From CAZUEG01 sp043798775 (GTDB taxonomy: Bacteria; Patescibacteriota; Minisyncoccia; Minisyncoccales; GWA2-46-15): a stretch of 17,001 nucleotides of DNA. Shown piece after piece: positions 8,346 through 15,417 of this stretch. Position numbers and translations under genes: made by a program. How positions within the stretch are numbered: position 1 is the first letter of the stretch; every line of letters begins with the position of its first letter. The notes under the pieces are model-generated. The model did no database searches and was not told the origin of the DNA. It worked only from the letters and a program-made list of their open reading frames with translations. The DNA lies in NCBI GenBank assembly GCA_043798775.1, contig JAZDOL010000047.1, positions 1 through 17,001 on the forward strand. The letters run 5' to 3'.

Positions 8346-8866
8346 CGAATGTCAACTACGCCCGCGTTATTAATGAGAATGTTTTTCGACACCGACGGGC
8401 TGGCGGTTAAAGAAACGGTAACCGTCGCTGTGTTATGATCAAGGTTGTTCCCATGAATTCGCACCGTTGGACTAGGAGGGATAAATTCAACACTTAAATT
8501 AGGAGAAGATAGGTCGCTAATTACCACCCCGTCTTCGATATATATTCTTTCAACAACGCCGTCGGTACTATTATATATCCCGTTCCCGCCAATCGGCGTG
8601 GTGTCGGCGTATAGAAGATAAAAATTATTTCCTTGTTGAAAATAAACGCCGTACCCCCCCGGAACCGTGCCGTTAAACCCCTGCATCGAAGTGGCTAATT
8701 CCGAAGCGCGACGGATATCCTGCGCCAATTTATTCGCTGATCGATTTGCTAAAAGCTGTCCCCGCATTCCCCGATAACTGGGGAAAACAACTAGGGAAAT
8801 AATCCCGATAATCGCTATCACCACCAGCAACTCAACAAGGGTTGTCCCGCGACTTTTTTGTTTCAT
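8342..8866 (-). CDS. GspH/FimT-like minor pseudopilin
   Basis: A prepilin with leader MKQKSRG and mature N-terminus TTLVELLVVIAIIGIISLVV, followed by LLANRSANKLAQDIRRASEL (about 42-61), typical of the GspH/FimT family, and a beta-rich C-terminal domain. The +1 residue is Thr rather than the usual Phe/Met, while Glu at +5 is kept. I chose the ATG at 8864-8866 (174 codons) because it overlaps the pilD stop as ATGA, a standard coupling arrangement; a start at 8890 would add eight hydrophobic residues before the basic leader and would spoil the signal. It leads the minor pilin cassette directly after its processing enzyme. It ends in TGA, again in ATGA overlap with the next gene. The family call is good; the exact tip position is unknown. 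Confidence 0.84.
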   Translation of the reverse strand: MKQKSRGTTLVELLVVIAIIGIISLVVFPSYRGMRGQLLANRSANKLAQDIRRASELATSMQGFNGTVPGGYGVYFQQGNNFYLLYADTTPIGGNGIYNSTDGVVERIYIEDGVVISDLSSPNLSVEFIPPSPTVRIHGNNLDHNTATVTVSLTASPSVSKNILINNAGVVDIR

Positions 8867-9675
8867 AAGCCAATAATAGACCCATACCACAAACTAATGC
8901 CATTACCCCAATAAAAGGCGACGACGGTGCCGACAATAAGGAATGGGGCAAAGGGAACCATCGCTTTTGGCGATTTTCCTTTGGCAATAATTAACGCTAA
9001 TCCGATTATAGCACCGACAACAAAGGCAATAAATAAAGCGATTAGGGCGTTGGGATAACCTAAAATTACCCCCATCAATAACCCGACCTGAACATCCCCC
9101 CAGCCCATCCACTTTTCTTTAGAAATAAACGCCAAAAGCCACAAGAAACCGGCAACGGCGATAGTTGCCAAAACGGTATTGGCGATAAGTGATATCCCCA
9201 GCGCCGTCGCAGAACCTTTATCTAATAATAATGAAGCTATTTTAAAGGCGATTGTTAATACCGTCGCTCCAATAACCGCATTAAAGGAAATTAACAGATG
9301 TTTAAGATCGAAGATAAATATCGTTTCCAAAAACACCAATAATAACATCTGATAAATAATCGATGCCCATCCCGAAAGGTTGCCGATTGCAAATCGATTA
9401 AGATAGATAATCGCGACATATAAGACCGCGGTGATTGCCTCAATAAGTGGATATTCGATTGATATTGGCTTTTGGCAGTCGCGACACTTTCCTCTCAAGT
9501 TAATAAAACTAAAAAGAGGAATCAGATCATACCAGCGAATCGTTTTCCCGCAATTAACGCAATGCGATCTCTCAAATAGCACGCTTTCCCCGCTATCTAA
9601 ACGATAAACCCAGGCGTTAACAAAAGAACCGGCTACCAGCCCAAGGATGCTCCCATAAAAATATATGATTTCCAT
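8863..9675 (-). CDS. pilD: Prepilin peptidase / N-methyltransferase PilD
   Basis: Integral membrane aspartic protease that cuts the short leader of type IV prepilins after Gly and, in the full-length family, methylates the new N-terminus. Seen in 270 residues: GSFVNAWVYRL at the N-terminus, the cytoplasmic zinc site with C39, C42, C64 and C67, first catalytic Asp D123 in IFDLKH, second catalytic Asp D194 in the GWGD motif, and PFAPFLIVG (about 242-250) near the end. About seven to eight hydrophobic segments. All domain parts of a bifunctional enzyme are present. Its substrates are encoded on both sides: two major pilins upstream, four minor pilins downstream. The ATG at 9673-9675 follows a terminator, so expression relies on readthrough or a weak promoter just upstream. 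The gene overlaps the next one by 4 nt. Confidence 0.95.
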   Translation of the reverse strand: MEIIYFYGSILGLVAGSFVNAWVYRLDSGESVLFERSHCVNCGKTIRWYDLIPLFSFINLRGKCRDCQKPISIEYPLIEAITAVLYVAIIYLNRFAIGNLSGWASIIYQMLLLVFLETIFIFDLKHLLISFNAVIGATVLTIAFKIASLLLDKGSATALGISLIANTVLATIAVAGFLWLLAFISKEKWMGWGDVQVGLLMGVILGYPNALIALFIAFVVGAIIGLALIIAKGKSPKAMVPFAPFLIVGTVVAFYWGNGISLWYGSIIGL

Positions 9676-9685
9676 AATCGTTGAT

Positions 9686-9720
9686 TATCCCATAAATACT
9701 GGTAAACGTAAAAATCCCTG
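9686..9720 (-). promoter_or_regulatory. Possible promoter before pilD (extended -10)
   Basis: Between the pilin terminator and pilD the minus strand reads TATGGGATAATC shortly before the ATG. GATAAT is a 5-of-6 match to the -10 box with TGG just before it, as in an extended -10; TTTACG about 17 nt upstream is a poor -35. The predicted leader would be very short. Suggestive only, in AT-rich DNA. Confidence 0.3.
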
Positions 9721-9749
9721 CAAAACAAAATCCGCCACGAGGGACGGAT
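9721..9749 (-). terminator. Intrinsic terminator after the major pilin genes
   Basis: On the minus strand ATCCGT (9744-9749) pairs with GCGGAT (9730-9735), including one G-U pair, around an 8-nt loop, and is followed directly by TTTTGTTTT (9721-9729). It lies 24 nt after the stop of the second pilin gene and before pilD. It would end most major-pilin transcripts while allowing some readthrough. Confidence 0.7.
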
Positions 9750-9772
9750 AATGTTTACGATTTATCAAACCA

Positions 9773-10255
9773 TTACGGACAGGTGTATGCGGTCGAGGTT
9801 GCTCCGCAAAATGTTCCTGTTACTCCTCCCGGATTAGTTGCCGTTTCTTTAGCAACGCCGGTTGAGTCAGTGCAGAAATAATTAGTAGCGCCACCTTTTT
9901 GGACATTTAAGGTAACATAAGCGCAATAAGCGGTTGCTGAATTCTGGACTACGGGATTACCCGTTGATGTTTGAGCGAGAATATCAGCGCATAACTTGCC
10001 AAGATCTGTCGCGCCCTTAGCGTCGCATGTCGCCTTAACGCCGGTTGTCGCATTATTATAAGCGCCATCAGAGGCGTAAACCATTTCCGCGGCGGCGCGA
10101 ACCTGACCCATCGCCGCGACAACCCGCGCGTCTTTTGCTTTGTTCTTCGCCCCCGACAAAGACACTAACACAATCGAGGCAAGAATACCGATAATGGCAA
10201 TCACCACCAATAACTCAATAAGGGTAAAACCTTTTTTCTTTGCTTTTTTTGGCAT
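9773..10255 (-). CDS. pilA: Major type IV prepilin, second tandem copy
   Basis: A 160-residue prepilin with an eight-residue basic leader before G9, cleaved to give FTLIELLVVIAIIGILASIV, with Glu at +5, then a helix through about residue 60. Mature protein would assemble into the pilus fibre. The first 44 residues are identical to those of the adjacent pilin gene at 10343-10795, and the DNA there differs only at a few synonymous bases; beyond that the proteins diverge but keep six cysteines in the same order (C77, C89, C111, C128, C150, C159), the shared GVAKETxTNPG string and a C-terminal Cys-Pro. The Cys set suggests disulfide-stabilised heads. The duplication places two major pilins in one unit between a strong promoter and a terminator. 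No Shine-Dalgarno site; an A-rich leader AAAAAACAAA precedes both ATGs. Confidence 0.93.
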   Translation of the reverse strand: MPKKAKKKGFTLIELLVVIAIIGILASIVLVSLSGAKNKAKDARVVAAMGQVRAAAEMVYASDGAYNNATTGVKATCDAKGATDLGKLCADILAQTSTGNPVVQNSATAYCAYVTLNVQKGGATNYFCTDSTGVAKETATNPGGVTGTFCGATSTAYTCP

Positions 10256-10279
10256 TTTGTTTTTTAGTTTTTATTTTTA

Positions 10280-10308
10280 ATTATTATTTTATTCGTAAAT
10301 ATTATCAA
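10280..10308 (-). promoter_or_regulatory. Possible separate promoter for the second pilin gene
   Basis: On the minus strand TTGATA (10303-10308), a 17-nt spacer and AATAAT (10280-10285): each hexamer matches consensus at 5 of 6. The start point would be only about 17 nt before the ATG. The area is extremely AT-rich, where chance matches are frequent, so this is tentative; cotranscription from the promoter at 10861-10891 is equally possible. Confidence 0.35.
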
Positions 10309-10325
10309 CTAACTTCGACCTTTCG

Positions 10326-10340
10326 TTAAGAAATTCTTAA
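10326..10340. repeat. Perfect 15-nt palindrome between the pilin genes
   Basis: TTAAGAAATTCTTAA lies 2 nt after the stop codon of the first pilin gene. The arms are 7 nt with a single central base. It lacks a GC-rich stem and a U-run, so it is not an intrinsic terminator; it might be a protein site or an mRNA end structure, or chance in AT-rich DNA. Confidence 0.4.
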
Positions 10341-10342
10341 AT

Positions 10343-10795
10343 TTACGGACAAACGAAACTTGTTGTTGTGCAAACCGCCGTGCCCGGGTTGGTTGTTGTC
10401 TCCTTGGCAACCCCGGTTGAATCAACGCAGTAATATGCCGTTGCGCCATTGTTTTGCGTTAACAAGGTAACGAAAGCGCAATAGCTGGCGGCGGGAGAGG
10501 TTGCCCTATTTATTGTCGGGTTTTCTGTCCCCCCTAATTGTTCAGCAATGTCGGCGCATATCGTTGTCATCGATGGATCGGTACAAACAACCTTATCGTA
10601 GTTCTCATCTTGAGAGTACGACATTTCCGCCGTTGCCCTCACTTGGCTTAACGCGGCAATTGCCCGCGCGTCTTTTGCCTTGTTCTTCGCCCCCGACAAA
10701 GACACTAACACGATAGAAGCAAGAATACCGATAATGGCAATCACCACCAATAACTCAATAAGGGTAAAACCTTTTTTCTTTGCTTTTTTTGGCAT
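10343..10795 (-). CDS. pilA: Major type IV prepilin, first tandem copy
   Basis: A 150-residue prepilin with basic leader MPKKAKKKG and mature FTLIELLVVIAIIGILASIV, Glu at +5. Same architecture as its neighbour: long N-terminal helix, then a small head with six cysteines (C71, C80, C106, C123, C142, C149) and C-terminal FVCP. The heads share only scattered blocks (CADI, YCAxVTL, STGVAKET), so the pair arose by duplication followed by divergence of the exposed part, with the buried assembly helix kept identical. It is the first gene after the strong promoter at 10861-10891 and is likely the most highly expressed protein gene here. It is 87 nt upstream of the second copy, with a 15-nt palindrome between them. 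A-rich leader, no Shine-Dalgarno site. Which copy dominates the fibre cannot be told from sequence. Confidence 0.93.
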   Translation of the reverse strand: MPKKAKKKGFTLIELLVVIAIIGILASIVLVSLSGAKNKAKDARAIAALSQVRATAEMSYSQDENYDKVVCTDPSMTTICADIAEQLGGTENPTINRATSPAASYCAFVTLLTQNNGATAYYCVDSTGVAKETTTNPGTAVCTTTSFVCP

Positions 10796-10860
10796 TTTGT
10801 TTTTTATTTGTTATTTTAATTAACTGCCAGTATCGACCTTTCCTGTGTTTTGATATTGGT

Positions 10861-10891
10861 ATTATATCACGAACAACTGGCGAATAGTCAA
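10861..10891 (-). promoter_or_regulatory. Strong extended -10 promoter for the major pilins
   Basis: The minus strand has a perfect TATAAT (10861-10866) preceded by TGA, the extended -10 form TGN, and TTGACT 19 nt upstream (10886-10891). The -35 spacing is longer than ideal, but an extended -10 tolerates that. Predicted start near 10854 gives a leader of about 58 nt to the first pilin ATG. It sits in the 129-nt gap after pilC, separating pilin expression from that of the machine genes. Confidence 0.75.
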
Positions 10892-10924
10892 AGAAGTAAT
10901 CCACAACTCGTTAATTGAAAAACG

Positions 10925-12127
10925 CTAGCCCATACCAATCTGATATATTGGCAGTAACACCGACCCCATAATTCCCATAACCATCGCCCCCAGACCAATC
11001 AACATAATCGGTTCCAATAGCCCAACCATCGTATCTAAGGATTGGGATACTTCTTTTTGATAGAAACGAACAACATTAAGCATTGCCGTATCCAAGTTGC
11101 CAGTCCTTTCTCCCACGGCAACCATTTGCGTAAACATTGCCGGAAAATAATCCGGATACCGGAAGAGAGTTGAGCTGATTGTTTCTCCTCTCTTAACCCC
11201 TTCTCCGATACTGATAATCGCGTCCTTGTAAACAGAATTGGTGACAATATCTTGGGTTATCTCTAACGCCTGGACAATTGGCAACCCGCTAGAAATAAGG
11301 GTGGATAGATTCTCCGCGAGTTGGGAAACATTAATTTTTTTTATAAATCCGCCAATTAAAGGAATACCAACAACGATCCGGTCGATGGTCTTCTTCCCTG
11401 CTGGATCCTTTAATGTCCGAACAATTAAAACTACCACAGCAACAACAACAAGAATCATAATTTTCCAGTAATTCACGAAAACACTGGAAAGTGAAATCAC
11501 CAGCTTTGTGAGGGCCGGCAATTCTTTTCCGGACTCGGCAAGAACTTCCGTTAGTTGAGGAATAATAAAGGTTAAAACAAGAACAATTACGGCAATGAAC
11601 ACGATAATCACAAAAGCGGGGTAGATCATTGCTCCAATAATTTTCGCGCGAAATTCATATTCTCTTTCAGCGTGGTCTGCCAAATATTCTAAACTTTCCG
11701 GAAGTTTTCCTGACGCTTCTCCCGCCTTAACGATACCAACAAAAAACGGAGAGAAGATCTTGCTATGCGCCGCAACGGCTTGAGAGAATGGCGTCCCTTC
11801 TTCTACTTTCTCGCCAACATCCTGAATGATTTCGCGAAATGTTGGCTTTGTTGTTTGCAGGGCCAGGGTTCTTAGCGATTCAACCAACGGCACATTCGCC
11901 TTGATAAGGATCGCCAATTGTCGGGTGAAAAGAACGAGAGATTTCGCCGACACTCCTTTGAATATTTCTATCTTTCGGCTATATATCGGTAAATTTGATT
12001 CCTCTAATCCGGTAACATATAACCCGTATCCCTGTAAAAGATTAAGAGCGCCATCTTTCGATGATGCTTCCACTATTCCAGATTGAACCTGTCCATCTTT
12101 TGTTCTTGATTGGTAAAGAAATTTCAT
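10925..12127 (-). CDS. pilC: Type IV pilus inner-membrane platform protein PilC
   Basis: Polytopic membrane protein of the GspF/PilC family that links the PilB/PilT motors to the growing pilin fibre. 400 residues, the usual length. An N-terminal soluble part (MKFLYQSRTKDGQVQSGIVE) is followed by two T2SSF domains, about 65-190 and 268-390, each with the typical VxLFTRQLAxLIxAxVPLVESL or LAENLSTLISSGLPIVQAL start and a G-E-x-x-G-x-L motif (GEASGKL at 136-142, GERTGNL at 339-345). Membrane segments at about 167-190, 222-237 and 370-393. The ATG at 12127 is 10 nt after the pilT stop with AAGG upstream, one of the few plausible ribosome sites in the window. It ends the machine operon; the pilin promoter follows. 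Confidence 0.96.
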   Translation of the reverse strand: MKFLYQSRTKDGQVQSGIVEASSKDGALNLLQGYGLYVTGLEESNLPIYSRKIEIFKGVSAKSLVLFTRQLAILIKANVPLVESLRTLALQTTKPTFREIIQDVGEKVEEGTPFSQAVAAHSKIFSPFFVGIVKAGEASGKLPESLEYLADHAEREYEFRAKIIGAMIYPAFVIIVFIAVIVLVLTFIIPQLTEVLAESGKELPALTKLVISLSSVFVNYWKIMILVVVAVVVLIVRTLKDPAGKKTIDRIVVGIPLIGGFIKKINVSQLAENLSTLISSGLPIVQALEITQDIVTNSVYKDAIISIGEGVKRGETISSTLFRYPDYFPAMFTQMVAVGERTGNLDTAMLNVVRFYQKEVSQSLDTMVGLLEPIMLIGLGAMVMGIMGSVLLPIYQIGMG

Positions 12128-12137
12128 TTTCGACGCC

Positions 12138-13208
12138 TTATTTAAACAACCTTCTTAATTCGTTGGGACTTAACGAATACGTTAAAGCGCTAACTAGCGA
12201 TATCTCTCTTAACCGCACTAGATTAGACAAAGATCGATTTAAGCTAATCATTCCCATTTCCGCCGAGGTTTCAATAACAAGATCAAGCTCATGAATTTTA
12301 TTTTCTCTAATTAAATTAGATACCGCGGGGTTATTAAGCATCACCTCGCACGCCGGAATCAACCCACCCTTGGTTCGAGGAACTAGTCGTTGCGACACAA
12401 TTCCCAAGAGCGAGCTGGCAAGCTGAACGCGAACTTGGTTTTGCTGTTCGGGAGGGAAAGAATCAACAATCCGGTGGATTGTTTGACTGGCAGAATTGGT
12501 ATGCAAGGTAGCAAATACCAAATGACCGGTTTCGGCGGCAGTTATCGCTGTAGAGATTGTATCGGAATCCCGCATTTCCCCAACCATTATCACGTCGGGA
12601 TCCTGACGGAATGTCGCCTTCAATGCCAAACTGAAGGAGTTGGTGTCCTGGCCAACTTCCCGCTGGTCAATGATACTCTTGTCGTCGGTGAAAATATACT
12701 CAATTGGATCTTCGATGGTGATTACGTGGTCGGCGCGAGTGTGATTGATTTCGTCAATCAGAGCCGCTAAAGTCGTCGATTTGCCGTGAGACGAGGGGCC
12801 AGTAATAATGACAAACCCCTGGGCGGCTTTGGTAAAATCGTGAAGCAATACAGGCAAATTTAATTCGTCGATACTACTAATATTCTTCGGGATCAAGCGA
12901 AGAGCGGACGACACTACTCCCTTTTGATAATACACATTAACCCGAAAGCGGGCCTTGCCTTCGTGATCATATGAAAAATCCATTTCTTTTGTCGCAAGAA
13001 ATGTTTCGAAGCGATCCCCTCCCATCATTAATTTTGCCAAAGCGACCGATTCTTCGGGGGTAATCGGTTTCAATTTAATTAATGGAATCAGCCGACCGCT
13101 AATTCTAACAATCGGATTATGGTTGGGAGATATGTGTAAATCGGAGGCCTGTTGGCGAATCGTGGTTTCTAGAAGCTCCTTTAAAAATACGGGGTAGTCG
13201 ATATTCAT
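12138..13208 (-). CDS. pilT: Pilus retraction ATPase PilT
   Basis: Hexameric cytoplasmic ATPase that depolymerises the pilus. In 356 residues: the N2 domain with ASDLHIS (21-27), a Walker A GPSSHGKS (137-144), the Asp box ITIEDPIEY (163-171), Walker B VIMVGEMRD with E211, the His box with H229 and H236, and the retraction signature PAVSNLIRENK (294-304), equivalent to the AIRNLIRE motif of PilT. That signature and the absence of an N-terminal MshEN domain and zinc cysteines separate it from PilB. The Walker A differs from the common GPTGSGKS, but G, K143 and S144 are kept. It lies 58 nt after the receiver gene and 10 nt before pilC. Presence of PilT implies a dynamic pilus, suited to twitching, surface attachment or DNA uptake. 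Confidence 0.95.
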   Translation of the reverse strand: MNIDYPVFLKELLETTIRQQASDLHISPNHNPIVRISGRLIPLIKLKPITPEESVALAKLMMGGDRFETFLATKEMDFSYDHEGKARFRVNVYYQKGVVSSALRLIPKNISSIDELNLPVLLHDFTKAAQGFVIITGPSSHGKSTTLAALIDEINHTRADHVITIEDPIEYIFTDDKSIIDQREVGQDTNSFSLALKATFRQDPDVIMVGEMRDSDTISTAITAAETGHLVFATLHTNSASQTIHRIVDSFPPEQQNQVRVQLASSLLGIVSQRLVPRTKGGLIPACEVMLNNPAVSNLIRENKIHELDLVIETSAEMGMISLNRSLSNLVRLREISLVSALTYSLSPNELRRLFK

Positions 13209-13266
13209 TTTTATGATTTATATATTAACGCAACTTAATTCGATACCGATTCAACTGGGCTTACAG

Positions 13267-13677
13267 TTATAAATATTTTTTGATTTCTTCTACAACCTCA
13301 CTTGGAGAATAATGCGACTTAATTAGATAAGATACAGCGCCCATTTCCAATGCCTTTGACACCTCGTAGGTTTGGCTAAGATTAGATAAAACAATTACTT
13401 TCGCGTTCATTGTTTTGGGGTTCGCCTTAATCGTCCTTAAAACCTCTATTCCGTCCATTTTCGGAAGAACAATATCAAGAAGGATTAAATCGGGAACCAT
13501 CTCGGTAATTTTATTAACCGAATCTTGTCCATCGCCAGACACCTTAACAATATAGTTGTGTTCTTTAAGCTTGGTGGTATAAATATCAACTAAAAATGGA
13601 TCATCTTCTACCAAGAGAATGTTCATTCTTTTATTCGTCTCTGAAGAATTTTTTAAATTTTTAGCTTCGTCGGTCAT
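13267..13677 (-). CDS. Stand-alone response regulator receiver (CheY-like)
   Basis: A 136-residue single-domain receiver. Acidic pocket D25/D26, phospho-acceptor D68 in LILLDIVLPKMDG, the switch Ser at 98 and the conserved Lys at 120 are all present, so phosphorylation should be possible. No output domain follows; the C-terminus ends in EEIKKYL. About 17 residues precede the receiver fold; an internal ATG at M18 is an alternative start that would give a minimal domain. It lies 9 nt after pilB and 58 nt before pilT, between extension and retraction ATPases, so a role as a switch in pilus dynamics, like PilG/PilH of Pseudomonas, is a reasonable inference. No histidine kinase is in the window, so its phosphodonor is unknown. 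The fold is certain; the role is not. Confidence 0.9.
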   Translation of the reverse strand: MTDEAKNLKNSSETNKRMNILLVEDDPFLVDIYTTKLKEHNYIVKVSGDGQDSVNKITEMVPDLILLDIVLPKMDGIEVLRTIKANPKTMNAKVIVLSNLSQTYEVSKALEMGAVSYLIKSHYSPSEVVEEIKKYL

Positions 13678-13686
13678 AATAATTAT

Positions 13687-15408
13687 CTACTCAACAACTC
13701 TTAATACTTCCTCGATAGTTGTTATTCCGTCTAATACCTTGATAATGCCGTCCTGTTTCATTGACACCATCCCCTGCCTCTTCGCTTCTTTGTCGATACT
13801 TAACTCAGATGGTTCGCTCAAGATAATCGCCGCTAATTCTTTTGTCATCACCAACGCCTCAAAAATACCTACTCGTCCAAAAAACCCGCTTTGACGACAC
13901 TTCTTACATCCTTTCGCTTCATAAGTGTGCTCGATTGGTGAAGGAATATTTTTTTTAACATCCACAGCCATTCCGTTAACTGTCTCTATTATAATATCCA
14001 TTATTTCCTTAGACGGTTTTACCTTAACGCGACAATCGGGACAAAGCCGCCTTATTAGTCGTTGAGAAACAGCCGCCGCTAACGCGGGAGGAATCAAGTA
14101 TGGATTTACTCCCATATCAATCAAGCGGGGAACCACTCCAATGGCGTTATTGGCATGAAGAGTCGATAATACCAAATGGCCGGTTAGGGCGGCGTTCACT
14201 GCTAGTCCGGCTGTCTCTTCGTCGCGGATTTCTCCAACCATTATTATATTCGGATCTTGTCTGAGGATTTGCCTTAAACCGTTGGCAAAAGTGTAACCGA
14301 TTTCTGGTCGGATTTGTGATTGATTAATCCCTTCCATCATATACTCCACTGGATCTTCTAGGGTAACAATATTTACTCCTTCTTTATTCAGAATATTCAG
14401 TATCGCGTAGAGAGAGGTTGTCTTTCCAGAACCGGTTGGCCCAGTAGAGAGAATCATTCCATATGGCCTTTGGATGGTTTTTTTCATAATCTCGAAGTTT
14501 TTTCCCTCAAGGCCAAGCTCTTCGAATGATTTCATTCCCTCTTTCGGATCAAGAATCCGCAATGCCACCTTCTCGCCCATTGTTGTTGGGAATGTGGCTA
14601 CGCGAAAATCAATTCCTTGACCATCAATCGTTATCGAGAACCTTCCATCTTGTGGTGTTCGCGTTTCGTCAATCTTTAAATTAGATAAAATTTTTATCCG
14701 GGCAACAATCGCCGGATGCACCTGAAGTGGCAAAAATATTGATGAATGAAGTACCCCGTCTACGCGGAAACGCACACGGCATTTCTCCCGAGTTGGCTCA
14801 ATGTGAATATCCGAGGCCTTTCCCTCAACAGCATGGCGCAAAACAACCGCTACTACTTTGATTATCGGCGCTTCTTCGGCCAGACGTTCGAATTCTGCGG
14901 TGACCATCGGCTTAATCTCCATCTTCCCTTCTTTTAGCTCATCCTCCAGGTCCGCTAACGCTCGTCCTACTTCTTTTTTTAGTGTCTGGTATTGCCTTAT
15001 AAGGCCATTAAAAGAGGTGATTGTGATTAAATATACTTTGTATGAGAATTTATTGCGGCGCGCCAAAAATTTCAACGCCTCTTGGGCCTTAATATCTTCG
15101 GGGTAGATCATTCCCACGTCCAGAGTATCGCCGTTTTTCGCCAATGGCACCATTTTGTAATATCGCGCCGATTCTTGGGGGATCAACTCAAGCACTCTTA
15201 GTGGCACCTCTTCGGCTTCAACCTCCTTAAGAAGAATATTCAAATTTTCGCTCTTTAATCCAAATATTAAATTCTCCGGAACAATCCCCTTTTCCAACAG
15301 TAACTCTTCTTCTTTTTTTCCTGAACTTTTTACCTCAAATTCCAGCGCCGAAGCGTTTTCTTTCTCGATGATGCTCTTCTTTAATAATTGCTGGATAATT
15401 TGAGGCAT
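13687..15408 (-). CDS. pilB: Pilus extension ATPase PilB
   Basis: Hexameric ATPase of the GspE/PilB family that drives pilin polymerisation. 573 residues, standard length. An N-terminal MshEN/T2SSE-N domain (about 1-150) precedes the N2 domain with ASDIHIEPT (198-206) and FRVDG, then Walker A GPTGSGKT (323-330), Asp box LEDPVEY, Walker B IIMVGEIRD with E393, the His box TLHAN and a zinc site of four cysteines (C456, C459, C501, C504). The zinc site and MshEN domain identify the extension rather than retraction motor. The chosen ATG at 15408 starts 9 nt after the preceding small gene; no Shine-Dalgarno site is visible. All catalytic residues are intact. It works with PilC, PilN/PilO and the pilins encoded around it. 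Confidence 0.97.
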   Translation of the reverse strand: MPQIIQQLLKKSIIEKENASALEFEVKSSGKKEEELLLEKGIVPENLIFGLKSENLNILLKEVEAEEVPLRVLELIPQESARYYKMVPLAKNGDTLDVGMIYPEDIKAQEALKFLARRNKFSYKVYLITITSFNGLIRQYQTLKKEVGRALADLEDELKEGKMEIKPMVTAEFERLAEEAPIIKVVAVVLRHAVEGKASDIHIEPTREKCRVRFRVDGVLHSSIFLPLQVHPAIVARIKILSNLKIDETRTPQDGRFSITIDGQGIDFRVATFPTTMGEKVALRILDPKEGMKSFEELGLEGKNFEIMKKTIQRPYGMILSTGPTGSGKTTSLYAILNILNKEGVNIVTLEDPVEYMMEGINQSQIRPEIGYTFANGLRQILRQDPNIIMVGEIRDEETAGLAVNAALTGHLVLSTLHANNAIGVVPRLIDMGVNPYLIPPALAAAVSQRLIRRLCPDCRVKVKPSKEIMDIIIETVNGMAVDVKKNIPSPIEHTYEAKGCKKCRQSGFFGRVGIFEALVMTKELAAIILSEPSELSIDKEAKRQGMVSMKQDGIIKVLDGITTIEEVLRVVE

Positions 15409-15417
15409 GGGGTTTGA

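Noticed and set aside
12390..12770. Plus-strand 126-codon open frame opposite pilT
   Set aside because: Lies entirely inside the conserved ATPase core of pilT, which covers Walker A to the His box; no independent evidence of coding.
13209..13266. Promoter for pilT in the 58-nt gap after the receiver gene
   Set aside because: AT-rich TATATA strings occur but no -35 box at proper distance and no extended -10; readthrough from pilB explains expression.
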